Below are positions 1-9,693 of a stretch of DNA of 64,000 nt, one piece after another. This DNA comes from Blepharisma stoltei. Taxonomy: Eukaryota > Ciliophora > Heterotrichea > Heterotrichida > Blepharismidae. A program made the position numbers and the translations under genes. The stretch covers positions 372,001 through 436,000 of the forward strand of contig CAJZBQ010000046.1 of the NCBI GenBank assembly GCA_914767885.1, given 5' to 3'. The notes beneath the pieces are model-generated. The model was not told the origin of the DNA and did not search any database. It saw only the letters and a program-made list of their open reading frames with translations. How positions within the stretch are numbered: position 1 is the stretch's first letter; each line of letters opens with the position of its first letter.

Positions 1-39
1 AAAATTTATGGTTTTGTTTGCTCTCAGAGGGGGGAGTTA
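1..39. mobile_element. Right end of a BogoMITE-type IES, cut by the window edge
   Basis: The sequence reads GTTTGCTCTCAGAGGGGGGAG followed by TTA, which is the outer end of the terminal repeat seen in complete copies elsewhere in the window. It interrupts the minus-strand coiled-coil gene that starts at 467. The rest of the element lies outside the window. Confidence 0.7.
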
Positions 40-467
40 GTTAATTGTTCATTTTGCTCTTTATATGTGGAGAGCTCTGACTTTATTATATTTATATCAC
101 TGTGCTCTTTACTGATCTCTTCAATTTTCTTATTTAATGACTCATTAGCCGTTTTTAGATTGTTGAGCTCCTTCTCCGATTCATTAATTTTTTCATTCAA
201 TAACTCTACCTCTGACTTGTGGCTGCCCTTTAGTTGTTCGATCGACAATCCATGATTCTCCTCCAAATTCTTTAACTGCGCTTTCAGGCTTTCATTTTCC
301 TCTGCAAGATTTTTTATAGGATCTTGGTCTTGCTCAAGAACTTTGGATTCTTCTTCTCCTTCATGATCAGATTTAGAATGATCTGATAAGTGCGAATCAG
401 AAATGTGATCAATGTCTCCAGATGGCCTCTGAACATCCACTTTGCCTGAAGTCGAATTTTCGTCCAT
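40..467 (-). CDS. Coiled-coil protein, N-terminal part only
   Basis: The ATG is at 467 and the frame is open to the IES edge at about 39, giving about 143 residues before the gene is cut first by an IES and then by the window edge. The first 50 residues are acidic and Ser/Asp/His-rich. From about residue 55 the sequence is a Leu/Glu/Lys heptad pattern typical of a long coiled coil. No recognised domain is visible. The last few residues of the uninterrupted frame (TNSPL) are IES sequence, not protein. A cytoskeletal or basal-body role is only a guess. Confidence 0.6.
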
Positions 468-477
468 ATTGAATTAT

Positions 478-863
478 AAAGCGGATCTAGAAAAATTATT
501 TTCATGATTCGGATTAAGCGTGAGCAACAAGAGTCTTTTAATTGGGGCATTTTAATAATAAAAATAGTCAATTTTCGATGGACGAGCTATTTTTAAAAGC
601 TATGAGAAATTAAGAACCATTTTCTATTAAATAAAATATCTATTTTATATTCTGTTTTACATTGAATGATGCATAATTTGATGCCATATAATAGAAAATT
701 GTTGCTTTGCTGATATAAATCTATTGGAAATTTATTCTAACCTATTATATTTCATCAAAAATTTTGTGTTTATTTTTATTTTTCCTGTGTTGATATTTTT
801 CCCTCTAATATGGAAATTAATAAAAATTATTTTATCACACAATTAACCGATTAATTAATATAA
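478..863. other. Intergenic spacer
   Basis: About 386 bp of very AT-rich DNA between two minus-strand genes. I see no coding frame, terminal repeat or RNA gene in it. Confidence 0.5.
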
Positions 864-1247
864 TTACAACAAACACACAAAACTGGAATTTTCAGAGCTT
901 CCACAAGTACTCAATGAAGAGTTCAATTCCTGGAATTTTTCATCATGAACTATAGGATTTATTTTTAGACTTGGAGGGCGCTCAATTTGATGCTTTTGGA
1001 CAAAACCTGGAGACGGCGTTTTTTTCCCAAGTGGAGGCAAAGATATAGATGGTTTACTGAGGATTGTATTGAGTTCTTTTAACAAAGAGTCTTCTTCTTG
1101 ATTATCATGAGCATACGTTTTTAATGGGGGAAGTCGAGCTTCATAGAATGGGTTACGCTTAGTATAGGATCCTACACTAGCGTCTATGTGAGTAGGTTTG
1201 GGGAAGAGAATAGTCTGTAGTGGCTTTTTTTTACGTGAATCGCCCAT
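864..1247 (-). CDS. Hypothetical protein, 127 aa
   Basis: An uninterrupted frame runs from ATG at 1247 to TAA at 864. The protein is basic and proline-rich (KKKPLQTILFPKP near the start, repeated PPL motifs at about residues 40 and 70) with a Ser-rich C-terminus. Codon use resembles the confident genes nearby. No family is recognised and no signal peptide or membrane span is seen. It carries no visible IES or intron. Confidence 0.5.
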   Translation of the reverse strand: MGDSRKKKPLQTILFPKPTHIDASVGSYTKRNPFYEARLPPLKTYAHDNQEEDSLLKELNTILSKPSISLPPLGKKTPSPGFVQKHQIERPPSLKINPIVHDEKFQELNSSLSTCGSSENSSFVCLL

Positions 1248-1649
1248 TAAAGTTTATGATGTTGATTTTTATGATGGTAATGGGACATTATTTATTTATT
1301 AAAGTGAATTTTATTAAAATAAATAATCATTAAAATAAGATCTGTAAGAAAGAATACTATCTAGTTGAAATAATATGGGCATGAATAATTTAAATAGAAT
1401 TAAATAGATCATCATAAAATCTAATAGATCTTTAAAGAATTATTATATTAATGTAGAACTTCTGTTAGGAGTCTTCTAATTTATGTTGGAAATTTGCTTT
1501 GACGATTTTAAATTTACTTCTTTTCGGTAGGATCTTGACGGAGATATGCTTGCAGGCACAATTTTAATATTCATAAAGGTGGGTTGGATTATTTTGTTAG
1601 ATGATCCTATAAATTAATTTATTTAATTTTTTATTAAATAATATAATTT
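1248..1649. other. Intergenic spacer
   Basis: About 400 bp of AT-rich DNA between two minus-strand genes. Nothing beyond short homopolymer tracts could be supported here. Confidence 0.4.
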
Positions 1650-2371
1650 TTAAAATAATAATAAAAAATTGTTAGGTATTGGTGATAATTCTTTTCTAGG
1701 TGTCCTAATTAGTTTCTCCTCTACACTTCTATTTAATTTTTCCCTATATTTTCTAAGATAGGGTAACGGATCTATTTTTGGGCAACTTGGACGTCTTTTT
1801 CTTACTCCCCTCTGTGAGCAAACAAAATCATTAGAAAAGTTTATATTTTTAATAATATAAAATTTTTTAAAGAAAGGAAATTAAAATATAAGTAATAATG
1901 AGCATAAATGAAATGTTAAGCTAATTCTGTTGAATTTTAAACAGCTTACATTTTAAAACTTAAATTTTACAAATTAGATTATTTTTGACAATTGGAATTC
2001 TTTAAATTTATAAAAAAAAAAAACCTGTGAGTGAGCAAATTTTTTTTATTTGTTTAAAGAGTTATAAATTTTGAACTTTGCTCATGAAGAAGCTTTTTCA
2101 GTTTAATTTGAAGTAGTAAACTTTCTTCTGCTTTTTGAAGCATTTTTTCTTTGGATTTTCTATAGGAAACTGCTTCTTTATGCTTTCAAGCATCCTCTAC
2201 TTGCGATATTAAATCGTTGACTCGTTTTGTATTTAAAGCAAGCGACAATGCAGGGTTTGATTTATTTCTTTGGCTAACTTCATGCATTTTCTTCTTTTCA
2301 CATCTGACATCCTCAGCCTTTATAAACTTTTCGAATACGATTTTATCTTTAGATTGAATCCACGATTTCAT
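1650..2371 (-). CDS. Basic coiled-coil protein interrupted by one IES, about 153 aa
   Basis: The ATG is at 2371. The frame passes TGA at 2186-2188 (read as Trp) and reaches KFI at the edge of an insertion at 1802-2061. On the far side the same frame resumes at RKRRPSCPK and ends at TAA 1650-1652. Removing 260 bp restores one 153-residue frame. The product is rich in Lys/Glu with a helical middle (about residues 60-105) and a basic tail. No family is recognised. The reconstruction rests on frame continuity across both the TGA and the IES. Confidence 0.65.
1802..2061. mobile_element. Degenerate BogoMITE-type IES (260 bp) in a coding sequence
   Basis: It starts TTA-CTCCCCTCTGTGAGCAAAC and ends with a decayed GTGAGTGAGCAAA terminus followed by TTA (2062-2064). 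The interior shares the AAATTTTACAAATTA... core with other copies. Excision leaving one TTA restores the flanking frame. The terminal G run on the right has been lost, so this looks like an old copy. Confidence 0.7.
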
Positions 2372-2790
2372 AATTTTTTCATAAATTTAGGAAATAAAAA
2401 TCCTCCCTTGATTATTAACAAAAACTCAGAAACCTCTTTTTTAGGAAATTAATCTCAAAGGCTAGCGAGCAAAACAATTTTCACTATAAATATTGAATAA
2501 TTTGATATATAATTAATTATTAAATTTCAAAAAGCTTGCATCTCTAAAAATGAAAATATTAGATTTTTCATTTCAATATTTATGAATCAGAATTCTAATA
2601 TAAATTTTTCAATAAAATTAATAAGCCGACCTTGCTTAGCGTGAAAGATTTATTTCCTGGCCAACAAAAGGAAAGTCATGATCTCTCAGACTAATTAACA
2701 GAATTATATCATAGGGGTTTCAATAATAAATATATTTTATATATATGGATGAGCAGTGTCATTAAGCTGGGTTGCATCATATACGTTCTT
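2372..2790. other. Intergenic spacer between divergent genes
   Basis: About 419 bp between the start of the minus-strand gene at 2371 and the plus-strand RING gene at 2791. It must hold both promoters, but no motif was recognised. Confidence 0.4.
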
Positions 2791-3384
<594 letters not shown>

Positions 3385-3405
3385 ACTAACTGTATTATAA
3401 TAAAA

Positions 3406-4467
3406 ATGGACATTTTCTTTTACACAGGCAGAGGTCTCCCTCCTTTCATATCAAACTCATCATTTAAAGCTCTTCAGCTGGCTCTCCCTCATTTTTATAG
3501 CAACCAAGAAATTTTTGATAAAATTTCTCTGCCTGAGTATGTAGGAATTCAAGATTCTTTATCATATTTAACAATTCGCGATATCATGAACCCTAGATGC
3601 CATGTATTAGGAGGAGCAAAGCCAGATTCCATTACAGTCGGAATTCCAAATAACCAAAAAATTACTATTGAAGAATACATGTCATTTGTAAATAAAAGCA
3701 AAGTTGATATAGCTCCCAGCTTATCAGAAGAAGCAAGCTTATCTTGTGGAAATCATCGCTCAAAACGATCAGCCAAAAATGCAATAGTAATGCTTGATTC
3801 TTGTTTGGAATTAAAAAGTCCTGCATTAAAACTCCTTGGGAATATCCAGGGTGGGAAGGATATGGAGTCTAGAGAATTTTGTGCAAAAGAAATGAAAAAG
3901 AGATGTGTTGATGGTTTTGTAATAGGAGGAATTGATTTAGAGGAAAGTGGAGCTCAGCTAAGGCGAGTTGTAGGCGCAGTCTATAATGGATTAAGCGGAG
4001 ATTCTAGGATGATAGTCTTATCTGGCCCTGGTAGACCTTTAGACATTGTATACGCTGCTCAGCACGGTATCACATTTTTTGAAAGCTGCTGGCCTTTTAT
4101 ATTAGCTGAAAAAGGAAAAGCCTTAGACTTACCACTAGTGAACTTTGAAGACGCTGAAAATATTGAAGACATGGATTTCTATGAGCCTGAACTAGACCTA
4201 AATGACGAAAAATTCGCAATGCAAAAAGGAGCTTTAGTGGAAAACTGCGAATGCTTAACTTGCAAACAGCATCACAGAGGATATATTTACCATCTATTAA
4301 GGGTAAAAGAGATGGGAGGAAACACACTGCTAGCAATACACAATTCATTTGTAATGAAAAAATTAGTGGAAAAGCTAGCTAAAGCTAAAGAGGAAGGGAA
4401 ATTAGGAAGTGTTTATGCAGATTTTGTTAATAAATACTGCATGGGGAGTTTCAGTACAATAAATTAA
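3406..4467 (+). CDS. QTRT2: Queuine tRNA-ribosyltransferase accessory subunit 2, 353 aa
   Basis: An uninterrupted 353-residue frame. The N-terminus FFYTGRGLPPFISN and the internal VDGFVIGGIDLEESG and LSGPGRPLDIVYAAQHGI segments match the TIM-barrel of the TGT/QTRT family. Near the C-terminus, CECLTCKQHHRGYIYHLL is the zinc-binding CxCxxC...H signature. In eukaryotes QTRT2 pairs with catalytic QTRT1 to exchange guanine for queuine in GUN anticodons. The protein is somewhat shorter than animal QTRT2 (about 415 aa). QTRT1 as an alternative is less likely from the N-terminus, but I cannot exclude it without alignment. Confidence 0.85.
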   Translation: MDIFFYTGRGLPPFISNSSFKALQLALPHFYSNQEIFDKISLPEYVGIQDSLSYLTIRDIMNPRCHVLGGAKPDSITVGIPNNQKITIEEYMSFVNKSKVDIAPSLSEEASLSCGNHRSKRSAKNAIVMLDSCLELKSPALKLLGNIQGGKDMESREFCAKEMKKRCVDGFVIGGIDLEESGAQLRRVVGAVYNGLSGDSRMIVLSGPGRPLDIVYAAQHGITFFESCWPFILAEKGKALDLPLVNFEDAENIEDMDFYEPELDLNDEKFAMQKGALVENCECLTCKQHHRGYIYHLLRVKEMGGNTLLAIHNSFVMKKLVEKLAKAKEEGKLGSVYADFVNKYCMGSFSTIN

Positions 4468-4514
4468 CGATTTTAAGGCAAAAGTAATGTTTAAGAATTA
4501 ATATTACATTTATT

Positions 4515-5239
4515 TTATTTTGAATTCCACCGGAGCATGTCTATTATATATTTATAAAGACGCTTCCCCATATTTAGCTCAGGAGTTTCACTAGGATCTG
4601 TATATAACTCATCTTTATGCTCATATGCCCATTCTAATATTTCATGGAACCCTTTGTCAGTTTTAGATTCCGACCCAGGAAAAGTTAAGAGTTCTACGAC
4701 AGTTTCAGATTTTTTATTATCGCTATGTGCTAAACTTATATTCCTTATATTCCTTATATAACATTAATATTTAGTATATTTTATATACAAATTATAAATG
4801 CATTTATATCGAGGAGTATAATTTTTTCATCTCCTAATAACACTCAAAACCCATTTTCTGAGTAATCAATAATAAGGCTATATATATAATACCTGATATT
4901 TTCCAGTCTTTCTTCATTAATAAGTTTTTCTCCTGTGATCAGGATAAAAGAGTGCCTAGATGAAGAATCATTAAGATACCGTTGACACCTAATATCAGCT
5001 GGAATATAATTAAAAATTAAATCTCTTGTATCTTCAATCATTTCTATGTCTTTTATTTTTTTCGAATAATCTTCGAGTCGAAAATTAGAGACTTCAAAAA
5101 CATAATAAGAAGGTTCTGCTAGCCTGTATAGCAAAGATTCAGTGTTTTTAATGAGTTCCTTTTTATGTTTATATCCATAGCATGCGCCCATGGCTGTTAT
5201 TTTTATATAATGAATCCAATTGAATTTGTTATATTCCAT
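4515..5239 (-). CDS. Hypothetical protein with N-terminal MGACYG acylation signal, about 209 aa
   Basis: The frame is open from ATG 5239, but ATG 5191 gives MGACYGYK, a good N-myristoylation plus palmitoylation start, so I prefer it. TGA 4844-4846 is read as Trp. The frame then meets TAA in a very AT-rich stretch (about 4745-4790). Beyond this a clear frame (SDNKKSETVVELLTF... to ...DMLRWNSK) runs to TAA 4515-4517. Removing about 47 bp between TA sites joins the two in frame. No family is recognised. The C-terminal join is inference. Confidence 0.55.
4743..4789. other. Possible short IES (about 47 bp)
   Basis: An AT-only stretch with several TA dinucleotides and stop codons in all frames separates two coding-like parts of one minus-strand gene. 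A TA-to-TA deletion of 47 bp restores the frame. Exact ends are ambiguous because TA repeats. Confidence 0.35.
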
Positions 5240-5581
5240 AGTTCATGAGTAAATTTATAATTGGTTCAAATTCAATCAAAAATTATATATAATTCAATAG
5301 AGAGAAACTTAGTAGCATGCTACTAATGAAACGCTATCCTGCAATTAAATCAGATATATGATCTAGTATAAAAATAATTAATTTTTCTCGGACGTATATT
5401 TATTATTGAGAAAATGTTTCATATTATGATAAAAGATTATTTCGGTATACTAAAATTACGGTTACATATATTTCATTTCAAATAAAATTAAGCCGCTCAA
5501 TATAATAGCACAATATAATGAGATAGAACTATATGAAATCTTATAATCAGAGACTGCAATTTTATTTAAATAAAGAAAAAT
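5240..5581. other. Intergenic spacer
   Basis: About 340 bp of AT-rich DNA with no coding frame, repeat or RNA gene that I can support. Confidence 0.4.
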
Positions 5582-5794
5582 TTATATTTTATTCCTTTGT
5601 TTATTTATTTTTTCATGTTTCTGCTCCTTTGCATTTGCTAATCTTCTTGTGTAGGGTGTCGAATATGTTTTTCTAGGAGGATGTAAAGCATATGTATCTC
5701 TCATATAACCTCTTAGCCCAGCAGGAGTTAGCAGAGATCCATTCATAAAAGTGCTTATAAACCTAACGAAATGTTCTTCTGTTATATAGCTCAT
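5582..5794 (-). CDS. Hypothetical small protein, 70 aa
   Basis: ATG 5794 to TAA 5582. The protein (LTPAGLRGYMRDTYALHPPR in the middle, a Lys-rich tail) has ordered, coding-like composition and normal codon use. No family is recognised. It may be a complete small protein, or the last exon of a longer gene whose upstream part lies in the frame at 5851-6057. Confidence 0.45.
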   Translation of the reverse strand: MSYITEEHFVRFISTFMNGSLLTPAGLRGYMRDTYALHPPRKTYSTPYTRRLANAKEQKHEKINKQRNKI

Positions 5795-5850
5795 GCACCA
5801 CTATTGACCGTTATCATTGAAAATTTAACGCTATAATTGACTTGAAATCT

Positions 5851-6057
5851 CTATATCTTGGACAAACACCATCATCATATAGATAAGCATTCAGAGTTAC
5901 ATTTTACTATAGTAAATTCATAAGGGGTTTTAAGAAATTCATATAGAGTCATCATCCAACGGCTCCAAACTTTGCATATAAAAGCTGAATTAATCAGATT
6001 TAATTTGATATTACTTCTTAAAATTGAAATGACTGCTAAAGCACTAATAGAAAACAA
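5851..6057 (-). CDS. Possible coding frame upstream of the 70-aa gene
   Basis: An open frame with two consecutive TGA codons (Trp) near its end closes at TAG 5851-5853. The segment around KVWSRWMMTLYEFLKTPYEF looks coding. No intron or IES joining it to the next frame was found, so it may be non-coding. Confidence 0.25.
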
Positions 6058-6118
6058 GTTTTTGGAAGTTTATTAAATGTTTACTTTTATTTTATTAAAT
6101 CCAATTAATATGAGGCTT

Positions 6119-6508
6119 TAACTCCCCCCCCCCCCCTCCGTGAGCGAACAAAACCATTAGAAAAATCGCCATTTTTTGACCAAAAACCCACCCTCCGTGA
6201 GTGAACAAAATTTTTTTTAATAGAAAAAATTTTAATGGAAAAAAATTTTGATATATAAGTGATAATTAGTATAATGAAATCTAGAGCTAATTCTGTTTAA
6301 TTTTAAACAAATTGCGTTTTAAAACATAAATTTTGCAAATTAAAATTAATATTTGCTTCCCAATTTTTGCAAATTAGGATTTTTTTAAATTTCGAAAAAA
6401 ATATTTTTTTATAAAATTTATATATAAATTTTTTTTAAAAAAAAAAATTAACCCCCCTCCGTGAGCGAACAAAATTTTTTTTGTTCGCTCACGGAGGGGG
6501 GGGGGGAG
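6119..6508. mobile_element. Full-length BogoMITE (390 bp), GAGCG subfamily
   Basis: Flanked by TAA on both sides (6119-6121 and 6509-6511). The left terminus is a C run then CTCCGTGAGCGAACAAAA; the right terminus is its inverted repeat followed by a G run. A second inner copy of the motif occurs at each end (6190s and 6460s). It lies between genes and carries no open frame. The sequence is almost identical to the copies at 38474, 47946 and 59183, so it is young. Confidence 0.9.
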
Positions 6509-6511
6509 TAA

Positions 6512-6819
6512 GAACTTCATTCATCAATGCTGACTAATATACATATCATAATTTAAAATTCATTTTATAATGCCATTTTAAAAATTAGCTCACTTATTTG
6601 TCAACCATCTTTATCATATCACTTTTGATCCCAAAATTGGGCTCGAGCCATTTCCCTCAAAATAGCTACTTTTTATATAGAATGAGAGAAGTATCATTTA
6701 ATTGTAAATAATATGAAATTAGAATAAAATAGTTTGAAACTTAAGAAATGTTATTTAGCTCGGAATGTTTATCTAAATGATAATTGCTCTTGTCTAAGAT
6801 GTAGAAGACACCAATTAAA
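6512..6819. other. Intergenic spacer
   Basis: About 300 bp of AT-rich DNA between the MITE and the 3' end of the next minus-strand gene. No feature seen. Confidence 0.4.
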
Positions 6820-7794
6820 TTATAGTTCTAAATTTTCAATGATAATCAATCACAGTTCATTAGCTATAGTTGATATAGAAAATTCACACATGCGTGAAGA
6901 AATTTGAGAAATACATAGAGATTTTACATGGAGTAAATCTGTGATATATTTCAAATTTTTCAACTCATTTGAATTAGGGTAAATAGTGTTACAATATAAG
7001 CTTCCCAAAGTAACTAAACTATGTTTAAACATTTTTTCTAGAACTTCTGATTCCAGCCTCTCTTTAGGTATGCTGTTTTCCATTTTTTCATCAAATGCTT
7101 GATAAATTAATGTAGCATTTTCTTCATTAGTTCCTTTTCCTAATAAAATTCCAATGACTAATAAGTCTTGTAAATAACAATCACCCTCTTCATTGCGAAT
7201 TTTGCTAACTCTCCCCTCCGTGAGCGAACAAACCATTGTAAATATCCCTATTTTTTTCCAAAAACCCACCATCCGTGATCGAACAAAAATTGTTTTATGA
7301 AAAAATAATTTTGAAATATAAGTGACTATTAGTATAATGAAATCTCTAGCTAATTCTGCTTAATTTTGAACAATTTTAAAACGTAAATTTTACAAATTAA
7401 ATAAATATATTTACAAATTAAATAATATTTACTTTCCAATTTTCGCGACTTGGAATTTTTTTAAATTTTGAAAAAAAAATTATTATAAAATTTATATATA
7501 AATTTTTTAAAACAAATTAACCCCTCTATGAGCGTATAAATTTTTTTTGCTCTCTCACGAAGGGGGAGTAAGCATATCATTAATGTTTTTATAAATACCA
7601 TAATTTGTTGTGTTTATTTTTAGCAAAGCCGAGCAGTTATTGAGCTGAGCCTCAGTTAAAACTCCATTAGTCGAAAATTTCCTTAAAACTGCATCTATTT
7701 TAGCAGATTTTTGTATATGAAAGCCTAAGCATTTTTCTGATTGTACTATTCCATTTTCTTCAGCTGATTCTGGGCGAGTTTGGACACACCCCAT
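6820..7794 (-). CDS. MGC-type acylated EF-hand-like protein interrupted by one IES, 203 aa
   Basis: ATG 7794 gives MGCVQTRPE, a strong N-myristoylation (Gly2) and palmitoylation (Cys3) signal, so a membrane location is likely. The frame runs to NDML, crosses the IES at 7206-7568, and resumes at SKIRNEEGDCYLQDLLVI. TGA 6850-6852 is Trp and the gene ends at TAA 6820-6822. The residue pattern around LLVIGILLGKGTNEENATLIYQ resembles the helices of a degenerate EF-hand pair, but canonical Ca-binding loops are not evident. The family call is tentative; the gene structure is well supported. Confidence 0.7.
7206..7568. mobile_element. Diverged BogoMITE IES (363 bp) in a coding sequence
   Basis: Bounded by TAA at both ends. 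The left end CTCTCCCCTCCGTGAGCGAAC and the right end CTCACGAAGGGGGAG match the family terminal repeats with several changes. Removal joins NDML to SKIR in frame. Confidence 0.85.
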
Positions 7795-7896
7795 TATTTT
7801 CGTTTAAAAATTATTAACAGAATTTATTTTCAAATTTTAATCTTTCAATCTGTTTCATTATTAAAGAATACGCTTTTCATATTTTATATATGATTT

Positions 7897-8555
7897 ATGT
7901 TCAAAATTAATAAAAGATGCAACTCAATAAGCTTAGCTTCCTCATCAGTTTCAAGTGACCCAAAAAAATCTATCGCTCCTAGGATGCGTGCTCAGGTTTC
8001 TTCATTTCAGAGAAACTATATAATACATTCTCGATCATATTCTCAGCTTTCAAATTCTCAAAAGCAGATGACTATGATTTCTACCATGAATTCTGAGGAG
8101 AGCCCATTACGGCAGACTCAGACTTTTTCTAATGATAATTCTCAGCCGTTTCATGCGAAATTTCGATTATCATTTGACTTATCACAAAACCAGAGAATAC
8201 ATGATCTTTTAGGGAAAACTATAACACAAGAGCTACAAACATTGCCTAGCGCAGCTCATATATATATTACTAAGCAAAGATCCTTAATGTGCTCGGCCCA
8301 ATATAGCCCAGGTACGACATTCATCTTCCTGGGCTAGGAAATTGCAATGCAACTCCCTGAATTGGTTCTCCAAATCTTGTTAACGAGCCAACTCGGGGAG
8401 TTGGCAAACGCATTCTATCAGGTATATTTGTCAAATCCCCGAGTTGGTTCCTCAATATGAGTTGGCGAACCAACTAGGGGAGTTGCCCTGCAATTACCTA
8501 GCCCAGGAAGATCTAATATGGTACCTGAGTTATAGCATATTTACCTATAATTTAA
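7897..8555 (+). CDS. Hypothetical Ser/Gln-rich protein interrupted by a hairpin IES, 149 aa
   Basis: ATG 7897. The frame runs to QYSPG at 8313, where a hairpin insertion (8313-8521) begins. Deleting it to leave one TA gives SPGTWVIAYLPII and a TAA at 8553-8555; the Trp is a TGA codon. Without deletion the protein would end in element sequence (TFIFLG). The body is low-complexity Ser/Gln/Arg-rich with a more ordered part from about residue 85. No family is recognised. Confidence 0.55.
8313..8521. mobile_element. Hairpin-type IES (209 bp) with long inverted repeats
   Basis: The ends are inverted copies (CTTCCTGGGCTAGG... and ...CCTAGCCCAGGAAG) extending about 44 bp, with a second inner inverted pair around GAGTTGG. 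TA flanks at 8313-8314 and 8522-8523. It has no similarity to the BogoMITE ends, so it is a separate family. GC-rich arms contrast with the AT-rich host. Confidence 0.75.
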
Positions 8556-8633
8556 TCTTTTATTACAAATTTACCCAAGCCCAATTAACTAATAAAATAT
8601 ATAAAAAACCGAACTAAAAAAATCGAGGATTTA

Positions 8634-9603
8634 ATGGTCGATTGCAAAGACCGCATAGATAAAGCTTTAGAGCATGCCTCTCGTGATAAAAACGACTATA
8701 ATGAAGTTATTTTTAAAAATACCTACGAGCATCCTTTATCAAACAAATTTTTTAGTTTTATTAAATCAGGGGACATTAAAACTGTTAGAGATATGATTAT
8801 TGAAAATCCTGAATTGCTTACTCCCCTTTAAATTGGAACAAAATTTCCTGTCTCAATTTAAGGAGGTTTAATTTTTTTAATATTAAATTTCTCAATAAAA
8901 CTTAAAAAAAATAAAAATTTATTTTAAAATTTAACGTTTCAGTGTGAAAACTATTTAAATAATATTCTAAAAGCACTTTTTCCATTAAATTAAGTTAAGA
9001 TTAATTTTAATAAAATAGTATTTCCTATCGAAAAAAAAAATCATTCAAAAATGCAAATTTTACCTATACTTTGTTTTAAAGAGGGAGTTAGAACAGTTGA
9101 CTCTGTATGCATTATTTTAGACTCAGCAAACAGCTTTGCATTGGGCCTGCAGAAGAAATAATTTAGAAATGGCACAGTTTTTAGTTTCATGCAGAGCAAA
9201 TATGAAAGCTGTAGATATAGCTGGGAGAACTCCAGAAGACATAGCGAAAAGACTAAACCATAAAGAAATTTATCTGTTTTTAAAGTCAGCAGCTGTAAAA
9301 ACAAGGAGAAGGAGTGTTCGAATTATGCCGGGGGCTGCAGCATATTTTGCTATGATACTTCATATATCATTATAAATTTTTTTTTTTATTAAATATAAGT
9401 TGGTATTTACTGTAAATTTATATAATAGAGGTTGCGGGATTGACATTTTGAGAATTAAAAAAAGTGATGCTGGAGTTGAAGGAAAGTTTACAAAATTACA
9501 TAGAGCGCTGAAAAAACAGACAAAAACCATTACAGACGCATGGTCTAAAAGTTTGAAGTTGAATCGGCTAATTGAAAGGCTCATACCTGAGATTCCTGAA
9601 TAA
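8634..9603 (+). CDS. Ankyrin-repeat protein with an IES, a 16-nt intron and a short IES, about 211 aa
   Basis: ATG 8634. The first frame reaches NPELL at the IES (8818-9087); the next short exon (RTVDS) is followed by a 16-nt intron (9105-9120). It joins to TQQTALHWACRRNN, a textbook ankyrin helix start, with a second unit at VDIAGRTPEDIAKRLNHKEI. A lone TAA at 9373 is removed by an inferred 48-bp TA-bounded IES, after which the frame ends at TAA 9601-9603. Summed exons give an exact multiple of three. Ankyrin repeats bind proteins; the partner is unknown. Confidence 0.7.
8818..9087. mobile_element. IES (270 bp) with CTCCCC(T)TTAAATTGG terminus
   Basis: Bounded by TTA at both ends. The left end CTCCCCTTTAAATTGGAACA and right end ...TTTAAAGAGGGAG are inverted copies. 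It shares the TTTAAATTGG-AG/AA-CAAAATTT block with the element at 54384, which suggests a small distinct family. Removal plus the 16-nt intron restores the ankyrin frame. Confidence 0.75.
9105..9120 (+). other. 16-nt intron in the ankyrin gene
   Basis: GTATGC...TTTTAG. Without removal the ankyrin signature is out of frame with the upstream exon. Confidence 0.8.
9371..9418. other. Probable short IES (48 bp)
   Basis: A T-rich stretch with one in-frame TAA lies between two parts of the ankyrin gene that share a frame. TA sites at both ends allow a 48-bp deletion that removes the stop. The boundary is ambiguous. Confidence 0.45.
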
Positions 9604-9693
9604 TTAAATGTATTATGCTGGAAATTTTATAAATATTAATATGTTTAACACTGCATATATTATTAGTCCTCTGGCTAGTTATTTTCATTAATA